Positions 37,308 through 50,390 of a stretch of DNA of 64,000 nucleotides are shown here, one piece after another. Origin of the DNA: Symbiodinium natans (taxonomy: Eukaryota > Sar > Dinophyceae > Suessiales > Symbiodiniaceae); assembly GCA_905221605.1 (NCBI GenBank), contig CAJNDS010000429.1, forward strand, positions 62,001 to 126,000. The letters are read 5' to 3'. A program made the translations under genes and the position numbers. How positions within the stretch are numbered: position 1 is the stretch's first letter; each line of letters begins with the position of its first letter. The notes under the pieces are model-generated. The model was not told where the DNA came from and ran no database searches. It was given only the letters and a program-made list of their open reading frames with translations.

Positions 37308-40300
37308 GATGAGGTGTCGAATTGCACTTGGCCCTAGTCAGAAAGCACAGGCACGCGCCTTCGCCAACTGCCCTGGACACGCACCTCTCTGAAAGAATCG
37401 CTGCGATGCCCCGAATAGGCATGGTGGACAAGCAGCATGTGTAGTCCTTCAATTCGATGCCTCCGATGCCCAAAGCACTCACCACACAAATTTCATGCAC
37501 ACATTCCTTGAACACACACTCGAACTCAGCTCCGCTGCTTCGCGCAGCGCTGTCATCCGCTCGGAAGGGCGTTTTGGGCTGCTCAAGGCCACCCAAGACC
37601 TCTTCCTCCAGCTCCTTGACGGGGACTGCGGCCGCCGCGTCCTGTACTCTGTCCACTGCTCCAGCAGCCCTGAAATGAACAGCCGGGTGATGAAAGTCTG
37701 AGTCTGTGCTCCTTCGTAGCCCTGAGCAACTGGATGAGCTTCAGCCAGAAACTGAAAAACACGTCGTCGCCATCCAGGTCCCCTCCAGCCATGTCCTGAA
37801 CCACGCTTCTCTAGAAAAATTGTTCAAAAACTAAAAACTCCAAAAAGAGGAACTGACTATCCACGAGAACTTCACACACACGATGGCACGCAGAAATTAC
37901 ATGTCTCCAGGAGATGTGCTCCGCACGATACAGGAGAAGTCAGCGATGAACAGTGTGCCAAAGTCAGCTCATGTCCTCGTTGACATGGCCACGGCATGAC
38001 AGGACGATAGTGTTGTCGTGGAGGAGCATGCCTGCTGGGGCCAATGATACGCGGTTTGGAGTTTGGAGCCCGAAACTTCTAAAAAGGTTTGACCTGCCTG
38101 GCGGGGGCTGGTCTGCTACCATGAGCTGCGCTTCGGTGACCGAGTGCGCAGGATATCGCCAAACCTGGACCACGATTGAAGTGCACAACTGAAGGAGGTC
38201 ACACGACCACGTGATGACATCACGAATAATTTGTTGCAGGGGACTGCCACTTCGCCCGTGTAGATCTGGCCATTGAATTTGATATAGCAATGGTTCTTGG
38301 GGAGCTGATCGTATGGATCACTGATCGCCTTGATGCCGCCAGAACTGGCTGGCCTGAGTATGCATGCAGCACTTGTAGTACTTTCGGGCCAGGCCAGAAG
38401 TCAAGAGCGATGGGTTTGCTCATAAATTCATAAATCGGGCCAGTGACATGTCCAAAAATGCCTTGCGCCTGCGCTTCTCGTAGTTGTTACACACATAGGT
38501 GAGGCCCAATGCTGTGGCGCAACGGGTACCACGCAGGATGCACTCTGGGTCTGCCTACACGGGAAACTGTAGCAAACCGTTTTTTCAGCAACGCCAAGCA
38601 AGTGCTTTCTGCACACGGCCTCTACACGCTCCTGCTGCAGTTCTGCAAGAGGCGTTGGCTCCTCATCCTTGCTGAAATCTCACATTCCCAGCAAAAGTAT
38701 TGATTCCGATGAAACTGTGCTTGCCTATCAAAGATACTCAACATAACAAGGGCCATGCAGAATGGTCACCTCGTCGTCGCCAGTTGAGATTGTAATGCTC
38801 GAGATGGGAGTTCTTGCAGTGCTCCAAAAGTCGGGCTCTTGGTTTAAGGCAATGGGCGGGTCGCTCCTCCAGGCGCATAAGACAAGATAAGCAGGTTAAC
38901 TCTAGTTTCTTTCGCAGCGCGAGCATCCTACCTCTAGGAGTCAACCCCAGCCTAGCTGGTAACTTCCACGCTGTCCGCGCAAGTGCGTCAGCAGTGTGCT
39001 CCTTCCTAAGCTGCATGTTCTGCAGATCCACGCCTGGCTAACAAAATGAAAACCCATGAATACACGCACACACACACACACACACACGCAGGAACATGGA
39101 TGCACAAGTCCTTCTGCCAACAAGCGGCGCTTCTTGGATTGCAGCCTCAAGCGCCGCCTTCTGCGCTATACGGGCATCAGCGTCAGGGAGGAAACCGATG
39201 CGAAGTCGCAAGACGCCGACCACCGTCGGTGTAAATTCTGACAGCACGTTTACGTCTGGTGGTCAACCAAAAAGAAAAGGAGCCAGCAAGCAAGAGTTAT
39301 TCGAAGTCGAATAAGATTAAGCAGCTGGCTCGCTGCTTTCCTCCTCCTAGCAGTGGTGCACACCTCGTGGAGACCGTAGTCAACATAGAAGCGTCCTGAG
39401 CAAGGGAGCTCAGTTTACACAACACGCGCATGCCGACATGTCCAAACTGGCCTGGAGCTCGTGCTTTCACGCACGATTGAGAGATGACCAGGTTATTGCC
39501 GAGCAGGGTATTGATGACGAGCATCCCCTTGACCTTACCACGTGCGAACTGCATCCGGAAAATCCCAGCCGTCCTGATATCTAAGAACATCCAATCAGGC
39601 GGCCAAGGCCCCTGCCAGCATGGATTCACCGGTCTCATGGCAATACAGAAAGGCGCGGAACTGCATGGCGGCACCCAAGGTGTACGTTGCTTCCCCCCTG
39701 CCAGCACGGCTGAAATTGAACCCACTCATTCTGAACAACAGCCTTGCAGCACTCCTGTTGGGCTTCAAGAGACCGTAATACTCAGCAGCGATTGGTCCGA
39801 TTTCGGATTGGCCGTTCTTGTAGTCGACGTTTTCCTGCAGTGGAGCACAGAAAGAGGTTTGCCTTGTACCTTTTTATGCCGCTGTCCTCGTTAGTCGTCT
39901 GCTCTTCAGGAAGATAGCGAATCTTGAACTCATCATTCCACTCCTCTCAAAGCAAGGCAAACGCATCATCACAGGACCTAAGACAAGGACTGCAGCATAC
40001 TACTGCATTCCTGGCCCGCAACGCTAAGTACAGCACCAACAACCAATAACCGCTTGCGCAGAAATGCATACAATAGTTTTTGTATGCTACCTTTGGACCA
40101 GTGGAACATAGAATCAAACCTTCACTCAACCAAAACCACATGACAACAAACTTCAACACAGCGCTGAAACTCACGCAATCCCATGCTGCCTTGAATTTGG
40201 ACGGCGTTAGCAGAAGATGCAGCCGTGAATACGCTTCTTCAAGGAAAGAAACGGACCGCAAAAGCCACGCTGCCATTGGCGAGCGCGTGATGGACACTGC

Positions 40301-42085
40301 ACAGTAGTACATGTGTCCATCTTCTCGCCCCACAACGACTGTCAGTCGCGCAGGAAAACCTGTGCTGAAAAAATGCAAGACAAACAGTTGTGTTCATGCA
40401 CTCGTATCCGACCACAACACAGCTGAACCGATGCAGGACCAGCCAAACATGTATTTCTCGTGAACTTCGACGGACATCAGCATCTAACCTCTCTAAGCCC
40501 GCCGAGGGTCGGGTCGGCGTGAAGGCGTCGAGTGTGGCAGGCTTTCGGCGTCGCAAGCCGAAATCGTAGGAGAAGATCGGCTCGCCCAACTCACGGGCCA
40601 ATTGACAGCCCCTGTCTGCGAGCACATTCAACGGCACCGCCACCTGCAGAAATTTGTGATAAGGACCTATTTGCTGTAATTTGCTGAACGAATGCCGCGC
40701 CTCGGCGTCCGAAAGTAGCGCATCGAGCCGCACACTGCCGTCAGCCACTCCGTGTGGTAGTTGGACCTGACGTTGGATGAAGCCGCTTACATGAGATCAC
40801 CAAGTGTTGACGCAAGCGCAATCAATCTGCACCTCGCCAACCGCAGCGGCGTATCCAAGGATCACCACCTGTAGACAACTTATCAAGCCAAGACGCAGAC
40901 ATCTTCGAGTCACATCCTAGCAGCATATAGTTGCAAAACTTGCCTCTTCCGCGACCGGCTCATCAGCTCGCATTGCAGCCGGTTGTTCCTCTGTCGAATG
41001 ACGCCCAGGGCTAAAAAGACACAGATACCGATGCCCTGCCATGCCTCTGAATTGCTGGATGAATTGCTGGAGGAACTGCTGGAGGAACTGCTGGATGAAC
41101 TGCTGCATAAAGGGCTGGGTGGTTCGGTGTCCTCAACAAGTTGCGCTCCCCAGGACACACAGTTTCAATCATCCATACGGCACACACACACACACACCAA
41201 CAGTTTCCGTTTCCAGATCAAGACTGCAGCCGCCCATCATTTATTCCCTCGCTTGTCTTGGGACCTCATCCGCCCCAATACACAGTCCCCGCCGTTTGTT
41301 TCCCGGCGATCAGGCCTCTGTGGAAAAGCCAGCCTCGCCGCCACAGTCCAGCCGAGGTGGTGTGGGACTCACTGGTATGGCAGCTGGTCACCCTTTTTTT
41401 TTTTTGCTCGAAACTGTTCCTCCTCCTCCTCCTCCTCTGCTCCTCTGGCTCAAGGCGTGACGGCTCTGAAGGCTATACAACTGGTTTGGAAGCCGAGAGT
41501 TATCCGGCAGACGGCAAGATGGAAGTGTCGAAATGTGAAAATTCCACAAGTCGCGAAATGAAGAAAAACCACACATTCAAACATAAAGTTATTGAACATG
41601 ACTTCCACTGTCATACACAAGTTCAGAACAAAAAAGTAAGGATCGCACTGAGCCGGATGCTTCAGTATCAGACCCTTGTTGGAAGGGCTCATCAGTTGGC
41701 CATTCGTCATGCATTTGAAGATTTCGGCCTTGAACCTGCAGGACACAGGTTAAAATGTGACAACATGAAATTATTCCCCCCCATGTCTGAACCCCTCCTT
41801 CGGCGGCGGCGCGTACTTGTATAGCGGTGTGCGAAACAAGGAGATCGCGGCTGTCTGCTGTTCGCGAGAAAGCTGGCGAAAGCGCTCGACGGCCTTCTCG
41901 AGCGCCTGTGCGCCAACAACTGATGCGTTAAAATGGCATGATTCGTTTGGTCAAGGCATGCATACACTCAGCATTTCTGGACCAAAAGTGTACGCTGCGC
42001 TGGGGCTCCGACTCCCGGATACAGCCGTGGTTTCCATCCGTGCAAGAGCAAGTTGAGCGCATGTGGCTTCAGTTTCACCAATTGC
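37308..42085 (-). CDS. eukaryotic RNA-dependent RNA polymerase, intron-rich
   Basis: Exons on the - strand (high to low) include 41,968-42,085, 41,793-41,919, 41,735 downwards, about 40,790-40,480, 39,573 downwards, 39,240-39,110, 39,030-38,900, 38,671 downwards, about 38,340-38,240, 38,164-37,976, 37,795-37,722 and 37,669-37,308. Diagnostic blocks of the RDR/QDE-1 family: ARGKVKGMLVINTLLGNN (KGM motif before the R/K-S-x-x-K region), YTGEVWRYPAHSV (the V-x-R-x-P-x-H element), NTIVLSCRGHVNEDM and AGGDLDGDDVFFSFW, the catalytic DxDGD loop. Several adjacent exons join in frame (63 codons between 38,164 and 37,976, then DMAGGD). Known role: copying single-stranded RNA to feed RNA silencing, in nucleus or cytoplasm. 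The 5' and 3' ends are unresolved and several mid exons are approximate. Confidence 0.75.
39062..39089. repeat. (CA)n microsatellite
   Basis: About 13 CA units within an apparent intron of the polymerase gene. Confidence 0.9.
41035..41115 (-). repeat. 15-bp repeat encoding Gln-Gln-Phe-Ile/Leu-Gln
   Basis: On the - strand, five units of cagcagttcatc/ctc encode (QQFI/LQ)n in one frame and a poly-Ser run in another. It lies inside the polymerase gene span and could be a low-complexity exon or intronic repeat. Confidence 0.5.
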
Positions 42086-42103
42086 CTGCAGCAGGCGCAC
42101 AAA

Positions 42104-42105
42104 CG

Positions 42106-42143
<38 letters not shown>
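42104..42143. repeat. (CA)n microsatellite
   Basis: About 19 CA units. On the - strand the (TG)n tract lies just before the acceptor of the exon at 42,085, where it could serve as part of the polypyrimidine-like region. Confidence 0.9.
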
Positions 42144-42145
<2 letters not shown>

Positions 42146-42279
42146 GACGAAATGCAGCTTTTGAGTTGCTGAGCATCCTCTACGCCAATGAACGGATGAT
42201 GACGCGAGAAACGAAGTGAGACTGACGACTTCGCAAGTGACAAACAAATGCATATACACATATACATGCACCGGTCCTC

Positions 42280-43090
42280 AGGGTCCCGAAAGAAGTCGGC
42301 GCGAGCTGTTTGATTGGAGTCTCTTCATATTTTTTGGGAGGGGCTCGGGGCTCTGGGTCCTGAACCTTGACGGTTTATCGTTCGAAGGAGGTCTGTCCCC
42401 GAGCCTTGGCGGTTCATCATTCGGGCCCCGAACCTTGTCGGTTTACCGTTCGGAGTGGAGAAGCACAAATGACACGCACTCTCAGGCACGCGAAGAAAAG
42501 GCAGAAACATCAAAATTCCTCTTTTCGCTCTTTTCTACGCATATATATATATATACAGGACCAAGTCTGGACCAGGGGGGGGGAAGATGCCTCTGCATCC
42601 TCTCACCGCGCCCTTTTCAACGATCCGGTGCTTAAGACTCGCCACCAGTACCTTGTCCAAAAAGCATGTGAGATTCCTATGACCTTCTTTGCATATTTAT
42701 TCCGTTTTGAAGTGTAAAATAGCTTTAATTCACAGACCCGGGTTTTGCGCCCCAAAATGAGGGTCTGTCAAACCCTCAGTTTTTGACCTCGAAGGTCGGG
42801 AGCCTTGTCTCTTGTAATTGGTGCTTATATTCGACGCACTCGATGTGATTTGGATTTTGTTGAGTTTGCTTTACATTCCACGAGTACAGGGTCGAAGGGT
42901 CCCCAAAGGAAGTTGGCGCGAGTGTCCTCAAATGAAGTTGGCGGAAGCTATTTGGTCGGAGGGTCCCCGAAGGAAGTTGGCATGGGCTATTTGGCCGGAG
43001 GGCCCCAAAGATTTTGACGCGAGACATTCGGTCGGAGAGTGCCCAAAGGAAGTAGGCGCGAGCTATTGGTCGGAGGCTCGCCACAACACG
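42280..43090. repeat. dispersed short repeats, no gene
   Basis: Contains relatives of the ctgggtcccgaaccttg family (42,345-42,455), an (AT)n tract at 42,542-42,556, and about six units of ggaagttggcgcgagctatttggtcggagggtcccc (42,890-43,085). No coding signal was seen. Confidence 0.6.
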
Positions 43091-43868
43091 TTGGTGCAAA
43101 CTATCTATAAACAAACAAGCCTGCGATCGACTAGTCCAGACTTCATGAAATACCGTGACGATCCAACTGCACTACTGCACCAGCCTTGCCAAGAAGGTCG
43201 ATTCGTCGACCCTTGGGGCCACGGGCGCATCCATCGGCCGAAGCAGTTCTTCCACACATGACGGCAAAAGGTGCAGCGACGTCCTGAATTCAGGCTCAGT
43301 CCGCATGTTCTCTGGGATACTCCCCGGTGCTAGACAACTTCGTGTCTTTCAAGTCATGAACAGGTTTAACAAACTGCAGTCGCGCTACATTGGACATGGT
43401 GCGCCAATATTGTGTTGCCTCGCAGCTCGTGCCTGTGGCCTGACACAGAACGCCCATCACGAAATGCAGAGCAAGAGGTACGGGTCCCACAACTTGCAGG
43501 GGTACACATGCAACTTACAAGAAACACACTGCTCGGGACACATAGCTACGAAGTCGGATGACCCACCTACATGGTCCACTTCTTGGGCTATCGGACGTCG
43601 CAGTGTCTTTCTTCTTTACTGTCGCAGCGTGGCCTTTTTCTTTGTTTTACAGGTTTTGATGCGATCCGCTTCATTTCTATTCTAGGGATTAAGTTACGAA
43701 GGGACGTGTACGAAGCGCCCCCACCAACACCAGCACAAGGACCGTGAAGAAAAAACGAGCACACACCAACAATGCTGGACAGCAAGCCTCTATACACCTG
43801 AAGACACACTCGACACTCCATGAGCTCTGTTCATACCGACAAGCGCCTGGCCATCTGATATTTGCATC
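43091..43868. other. no recognisable feature
   Basis: Short frames on both strands lack any domain, paralogue or splice support. I see nothing specific. Confidence 0.4.
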
Positions 43869-43869
43869 G

Positions 43870-44309
43870 CTGACTATAGAAGTGCAACCAAGATGCGCCC
43901 CGTTGCCATTGCGACGCTGTCGTGCTGCCCCCCTAAAAAAACACCATCAGTGAAGTCAGTGGAGGAGGCATTTTCGCAGAACAATGCCGGAATGCCGATG
44001 ACAGATCGTCATAGGCTGACTATAGAAATGCAACCAAGATGCGCCCCGTTGCCATTGCGACGCTGTCGTGCTGCTCCCCTGAGAAAAACACCATCAGTGA
44101 AGTCAGTGGAGGAGGCATTTTCGCAGAACAATGCCGGAATGCCGATGACAGATCGTCATAGGCTGACTATAGAAATGCAACCAAGATGCGCCCCGTTGCC
44201 ATTGCGACGCTGTCGTGCTGCTCCCCTGAGAAAAACACCATCAGTGAAGTCAGTGGAGGAGGCATTTTCGCAGAACAATGCCGGAATGCCGATGACAGAT
44301 CGTCATAGA
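43870..44309 (+). repeat. 147-bp tandem repeat, three copies
   Basis: ctgactatagaa starts units at 43,870, 44,016 and 44,163. The copies are over 95% identical apart from small changes. The unit is 49 codons long and keeps a frame open (TIEMQPRCAPLPLRRC...), but an open frame is expected for a stop-free unit of this length. Confidence 0.95.
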
Positions 44310-47300
44310 TTGTCATCCCTATCGAGTAATTGTCTATATCCATGTGAAAATCGTAAAGACCTGAGCACCCGCAAATTTCTATGCTGCCTTCATACAATCC
44401 ACGTCAAATAAGAGCCTGGCGGAATGTTTCCATTTTTGGAATGCTGGCGTCGGTTGCGCTCCTAAGCAAGTTCAGCACTGGATAGGATAACAAAGGTGAG
44501 TGCGTTCAACAGTTTCAGGCTCATCAAACCGTGGCTTCAACAACCGAGTGCAACGCACGGCGGCTCAGGTAGAAGCCTGGCCCATGCACCTCGTGCAAAA
44601 GTTCAACTACATTTTATGTTCCCCTTACAAAGGCAACTTCTGCCACAGAGCAATCTCCCGGCGCTATGAGTAACAACAGAGTCGAACCTGACGGTTGGTG
44701 CCTCGCCCGTAGACCTTTCATGGCCAACCAGCTTAATATCACGCCCTCGATGGCCAGTACACCGTAGAGCTGTCACTCAGGCACTCAGGCCAAAACTGCT
44801 GGACGCACCCCATAATTGGGGTGCGGTGGCTCCCGTCTTCCCTGAGTTTTCATAGATGCCAGCCAACAGAGCTCCCTCACCAACAAGGAGCAGATGTGCC
44901 TCCGGATCAGGAACCACGAGTCCTACAGGAGACGCAATAGTTAAGGCGACGCAGAAATCTCATCAGCAGCCGCAATCCCACAAGGCTTGCAATACAGCGT
45001 TCGCAATAACAGCAATCAGTAACATCCGCAATAACCCAAGCAGCTACTGTCGATGGTGGTGCTGGTGGTGTGTGTGTGTGTGCTTGCGGTATTATTTGCC
45101 AGTCCTAAACACAACACTGCAGTCCAGCAGACAAAAGAACAATTCACTCCAACTGATAAAGCAACCAAACCAGCCTCTGCGCGCCACGCGACGCATGAAG
45201 CGAACCTAGCCCGCACCAGAGCAGAAGGGTAGACAGAATTCACCACCAACGGAAAGTCAACACAACAACTAAGCGCGAAGCATCTTGTCGCGTCTGCAGA
45301 ACGTCGCCCTCAGAACACACCACAATCACTGCCACGTCTGCCCACACAAGTATACGAGAGAGAAAAACTGAGACAAAAAGAGAGCGAAACACTAAAGAAG
45401 CAAAAACAACAAGAGAGATGGAGTGTGACTGCAATGTCAGCACCGGCGCTAGCAGCTTTAACGACAAACCAAGCAAGAGCTAGAAGTACGAAGGCCAGCA
45501 ACTTGCACCGCACCACATGTGTTACAAGCAAAACGAGGCCAGCACATGAGCACGACCAAACCATTCCTCGGTATTGGCTCCACTTTCACGCACCCCACCA
45601 AACATGTTTCCAAGCCGATCGCCGGAACAGAAGCAATCACCTCAGAAAAAATATGAAGTTGTACTAACATGTCTCAAAGTTTTACAAGAAGAAATGCATC
45701 CATCATATCTAACCATATAAACCTTGCACATGCAAAAGAATAAGTGGCAAACAGGGACAGATCGACGAGCGACCTCAGGCAGCAATGTACATGCAAAAGT
45801 AACCATAAAAGAAGCTTAAGCCACGAAGTCAAACCAAATACGTTTGTCCGCTTTCAGCAAAAAGCACAAACCCAGTACGAACCATACCCTAGCAAGCCAC
45901 GCAATAGAAAAGCTAGCTCACTCCGTACCAAACAAACTCGAGTCCACCACTGCAGCGGGCTGCGCTGTCAAAACCTCAACACCATGGCAGGGTCATCCGA
46001 TAGTGACAAAAACAGCTGCATTTGACTCCAAACAGCACGCAAAACACAGCAAATGTGAAACTTCTCAACAGCACGCTTAGGCGGGAGCATCGCGGCGACG
46101 AGCCTCAACAAAAGAAACAGCAAGATTTTTCACATTTTCTATCCACACAGAAACAAAGTTCAGGACCATCTCAACATATTTAACCTGAAATATTCCTCAT
46201 CTTCTTTGATTGGGATACACAACACACTCCAAGAAAACACAAAAGAAAAGATTGCCGCGCAGAGCAAACTGAACATGTTTCACCCGAGGCAGAGACTTGC
46301 ACATTCATGCGACGGGTCCCTGGCCGCCTCCACCTAGCAAAAAGCTGGTGCACGCATCCAGCGAAACCACAAAACGAGCCAGCTGAGAAACTACGAAACT
46401 GTCCAGGCAACAGACCGTGCATAGCGGCGATGGTCGTGCCGGTAGTAGTCGTCAACCACCTTATCAACAACTCCCACTCACAGGTACATGAACAGATGCA
46501 CGACACAATCACAGCATACGCAAAGGTGCACCGGAGAAAAAAAAACAAAAACTACACACACGTCACAATCTAAGAGCAGCACGCGATCACGCCACTGCCG
46601 TGAAGCCTATGAGATTTTGACTACAAGTGAACCAACTCAAAACTCTTCCGAGCCCACGACTCGGAAGCCCAGCACCGGGTCGACTTTCGGGACGCGAGCC
46701 TGGACACCGCATGTAGACACCGGCCGAACTCAATGTCAAGAAAACAGCGACACGCTCAAAAGAAAACCAGTCAACGCTAGCACAACCAAAAAAAAACACA
46801 TCCACTCAAGCGCAACGTCAAAACGACAGCAACGCAATGTTCACTGCCACATAAAAGTTCAGGCAGGCACTGTCTTGAAGTGAGCACGAAGCACCTGATG
46901 CAGGAGTTCACGAACAACAATGTGCATACGTTTACGTTGCAAAGAAGCTGAACACAATGTGATTACAGTTGTCACACCGCTAAGTCCGTAACCTTCACCA
47001 CTCCCACTCCGCCCTGCCAAAAGCAGTCCATCATCGCATCGCGTAACACCGCCGTGCAAACCAGCATCAAACAGAAGAAATCCAAAGAGCATGAATCATG
47101 TCAAAATAAGACCTGCCTGGAACCACTCCAAATAGGCTGTCACCTTCAGATGTCGGATATACGCGCAACCAAGCGTTCGCGAGTGCCCAAAAACGATGAC
47201 ACAATCTGAGTGCCGAAACAGATGGCGACTCCGGCCCACCCTGTCCAGTGAAGCACGACCCTGGTCCACTGTTATAAGATCACAGAAAGCAGTCATACAA

Positions 47301-47805
47301 ACACCCGAGCTGCAGGCAAAATTGACGTAGTTCAACCATTCGTTATGTTTCGAAGAGAACGCGCCGCAAAACAAAGGTCCCACCTCGTGAAAGCGCTCGA
47401 AATCACGCTGCGCTATCTGCAGATGGAAAGTGCAACAACACAACATTCACAGCGACGCTACACTGGAACTAACTGCCCAGGAACGGCCAAAAACAAATCA
47501 GTAGGCATCAGGAAAAATCCACATCACATGTTACGAGGACAACATCTGAGGACGAAACAACTGCCACAAAAAAGACGAACAAGATGAGCGACTCCATCGC
47601 GAAAACAAACCAACAAGAAGCCGAAGGACAAGCAGATATTACTACAATAAAAACTAGTGCGCACGAGATTGCAGCTCAAAAGATCACTGGTCAGCCTTAC
47701 ACCTCTAAAAACCAAAAATGCTCGTGCTGCTTGATGACGTCTTCTCGCCAAACCATAAGTAGGATCCACGGCTTTTGCACGCAACGCCACAGAGTCGAGC
47801 AACAT
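44310..47805. other. long noncoding stretch, A/C-rich top strand
   Basis: No supported gene. From about 44.85 kb the + strand is visibly poor in T and rich in A and C, with a short (TG)n at 45,067. Frames of 70-130 codons exist but are compositional. It could be an intron-rich gene too diverged to see. Confidence 0.4.
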
Positions 47806-48480
47806 GAATAGAAAGCTAAGTGCCAAACCCACAAGTCAAAAAATGTCGACATTGCCTGAGAATGATCCCGTGCAACTACAATTACAATGTCACATTTGCC
47901 GTCAAGAACAACATGTAAGGAGCTCACCAGCTTCAAACGGCTTGGCACAGCCTGGTCCAACACGACACGCGAAGAAGAAACCGTCAAGTAACCCGCATGA
48001 CAAGCTGAGTACCTAACCCACAAGTAACGCAATGTGGACACGGCCTTAGAATTGCCCCGTGCGATTACAATTATCATGCCACATTCACCGTCAAAAAACA
48101 ACATATAAGGAGCTGACCAGCTTCAAACGGCCTGGCTCAGCCTGCCGCGACACGACATGCAATGAAGAAACCGTCAAGCAACACGCATGTAGCGCTGGGT
48201 GCCAAACCCACGACTTCCACACGCTGCACGTGGCCTAAGAACATTGCCATGCAATTGCAACTACAACGTCACATGCCACGTAACCAAAGAAAAACTCCAA
48301 CACAACACGCGAAGAAGCAAGCTAGTTCACCACCGACAGCAGCGTGTAAGGAGGTAACCAACTTCAAACGGCCTCCAGCAACCTGGCCCACATGACATGT
48401 CAAGAACCAACCTAGTTCAAGACCAATAGCAACGCATTAGGAGTCAGGAGCCCGCCAGCTTCACACGGGCACGAACGGCC
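47806..48480 (+). repeat. diverged ~189-bp tandem repeat
   Basis: gtgccaaacccacaagt-type blocks occur at about 47,820, 48,009 and 48,199. cagcttcaaacggc follows at 47,929 and 48,118, with weaker copies at about 48,360 and 48,450. Three to four decayed units. Confidence 0.7.
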
Positions 48481-48637
48481 TGAAACACATCTTCATTCAA
48501 ATTGACTCAAATTGACATACCACGATCTAGCACTGCAGACGTAAATCGCAAAGTAAGGCGACAACAGCCTTCACATTGCGACGTACCTGCTCCAGCACAA
48601 GTAAAGAAGGCGTCACCACACACCACACACCACACGC

Positions 48638-48685
<48 letters not shown>

Positions 48686-49905
48686 GGCTTCAGCACAAGA
48701 AGAACTATCAGTATCATGAACTGTCACGAACAAAGCACCAAAGACAGTTCGAAACTGAGGAGAAGACGCGCGGACGCTTCAAACGGCTCCGTACCTTCCA
48801 TGACAAAAATGTATAAGATGGCGCCCCTTGCCACGATACATGGTTCTTGCACTAGAGCTCTTGCAACAACATTCTCAGGCGCTGACGACCAACGCAAAGA
48901 AAACAGTCAGAAGCAGCAGCGACATGGCAAAGGGTATTGCACAAACGAATACTACCTACAGGACCATCGTTTCAAACAATGATCAGTCCAAACGTGTATG
49001 CAAGTGCATGTAGTGATGCTGTGAATGCAAAATGTATAACGTTATCACTAGAGAAGCCCGTAAACTGGAAGCGCAGTAAACATTGTGCAGTATTACGTGT
49101 GTGAATTATGTGAAGTGTGAAATGTGAATTGCGGTACGACCCCGCTTGCTGAGACACTTAGCTCAAAACCTGGTTAAGGCTATTGCATTGAGCCACAAAA
49201 TATAAATTCAACAACATGTGGAGCAGCGAAAGCTTGAAGCCTGAGGCTTGGGAGTCGGACGTGAGGGCTTTCATGAATTGAACTTCTTTGGGGGGTGTCG
49301 TCGCGATTCCCACGGAACTCCATACTTCGGATAGATTTGATGCAGCAACGGCATGTGTGAAGCTGGTACAGGGGTGGTCCTTAGACTCCTTTTCATGTAC
49401 TCCGCGTGCGATTTCCTGTCTCCATTGAAAAATAGCAGCATCATGAGGACATGCTCCCGTCTGTGTTTTTTGGTGGCCGTCGTTCCCAAAGGTCGAACTC
49501 CACGTGTTCTCGCACGGAAGCAACAATTGTTTATCCTGTTGAACGACTTCCACAGGAATTTTGGCTCGAAATCCTCTTCTGTTTGTTCAAGATACTTCGA
49601 AAGCATACATGTAGTTCAAGCATTGAACACATTATGTTGCGCTTTTCAAGCACCATGTCGATCAAGAACACTTCTTGTAGAACGTCCAACTATCAGAGAG
49701 GCCGAGAAAGAAAGAGCAACATCAGCAGCAAAGATTTCTAGATTTGCACGTTCACAATTTTTGTCGACACTTTGCCTGTTCTGTAGAAATCCAACAGCAA
49801 CACTATATTCAAACACATCCGCACTCCTAACGAAACGCCTGCAAAATTGACGTAACACAGCCGCAGAACCAGAATGCGCGCTCTCAAACCCTGGGCCGGA
49901 GTGTT
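48481..49905. other. no supported gene
   Basis: Contains a (CA)n microsatellite at 48,645-48,683. Open frames on both strands between 49.15 and 49.85 kb overlap each other and show no domain. Confidence 0.4.
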
Positions 49906-49909
49906 TCAC

Positions 49910-50390
49910 TGTACAACAACGATTGATTTGGACCTCCACAGTTCTACAGGAAAAGGTTGAAAAGCCACTACAGCTCCTTCAGTGCTAGCACATGCAACAG
50001 TTGTCCACAAGTGCACGCGCGCTGAATTTATGGGCCGCCACCCTCCCCCCCTTTGCAGCAAGATTTTCACCCAAGGTTATTGCAAAACATAAAGCGCTGT
50101 TTTATTGTTTTGTTTAACAATAATGAATCAAAGGAATGCGGCTGTGTGTGCAGCCCCTGCAGTCCCAACCAGCCGCAGCACTCCCCTGCAGTCACTACAG
50201 CCCCTGCATCCCTGCAGTGCCTGCAGCCCCTGCAGGCCCAACAGCCGCTCCAGTCCCTGCAGCCACTACAGCCCCTACGTCCCTGAAGCAATTGAAGAAA
50301 ACCCGCAAGACTTACTGTACCATCTGGGGCCCGGCCTGAAACAGTTGAAGGAAACCCGAAAGACTTACCGCCTGGGGCCCGGCCTGAAGC
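49910..50390 (+). repeat. macro-unit start, copy 1
   Basis: tgtacaacaacgattgattt through cccggcctgaagc is nearly identical to 63,182-63,667. It includes a ctgcag-rich Ser/Pro/Cys-encoding stretch (50,150-50,290) and the first 48-bp units (gaaacccgaaagacttaccg). The two copies lie 13.27 kb apart. Confidence 0.9.
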
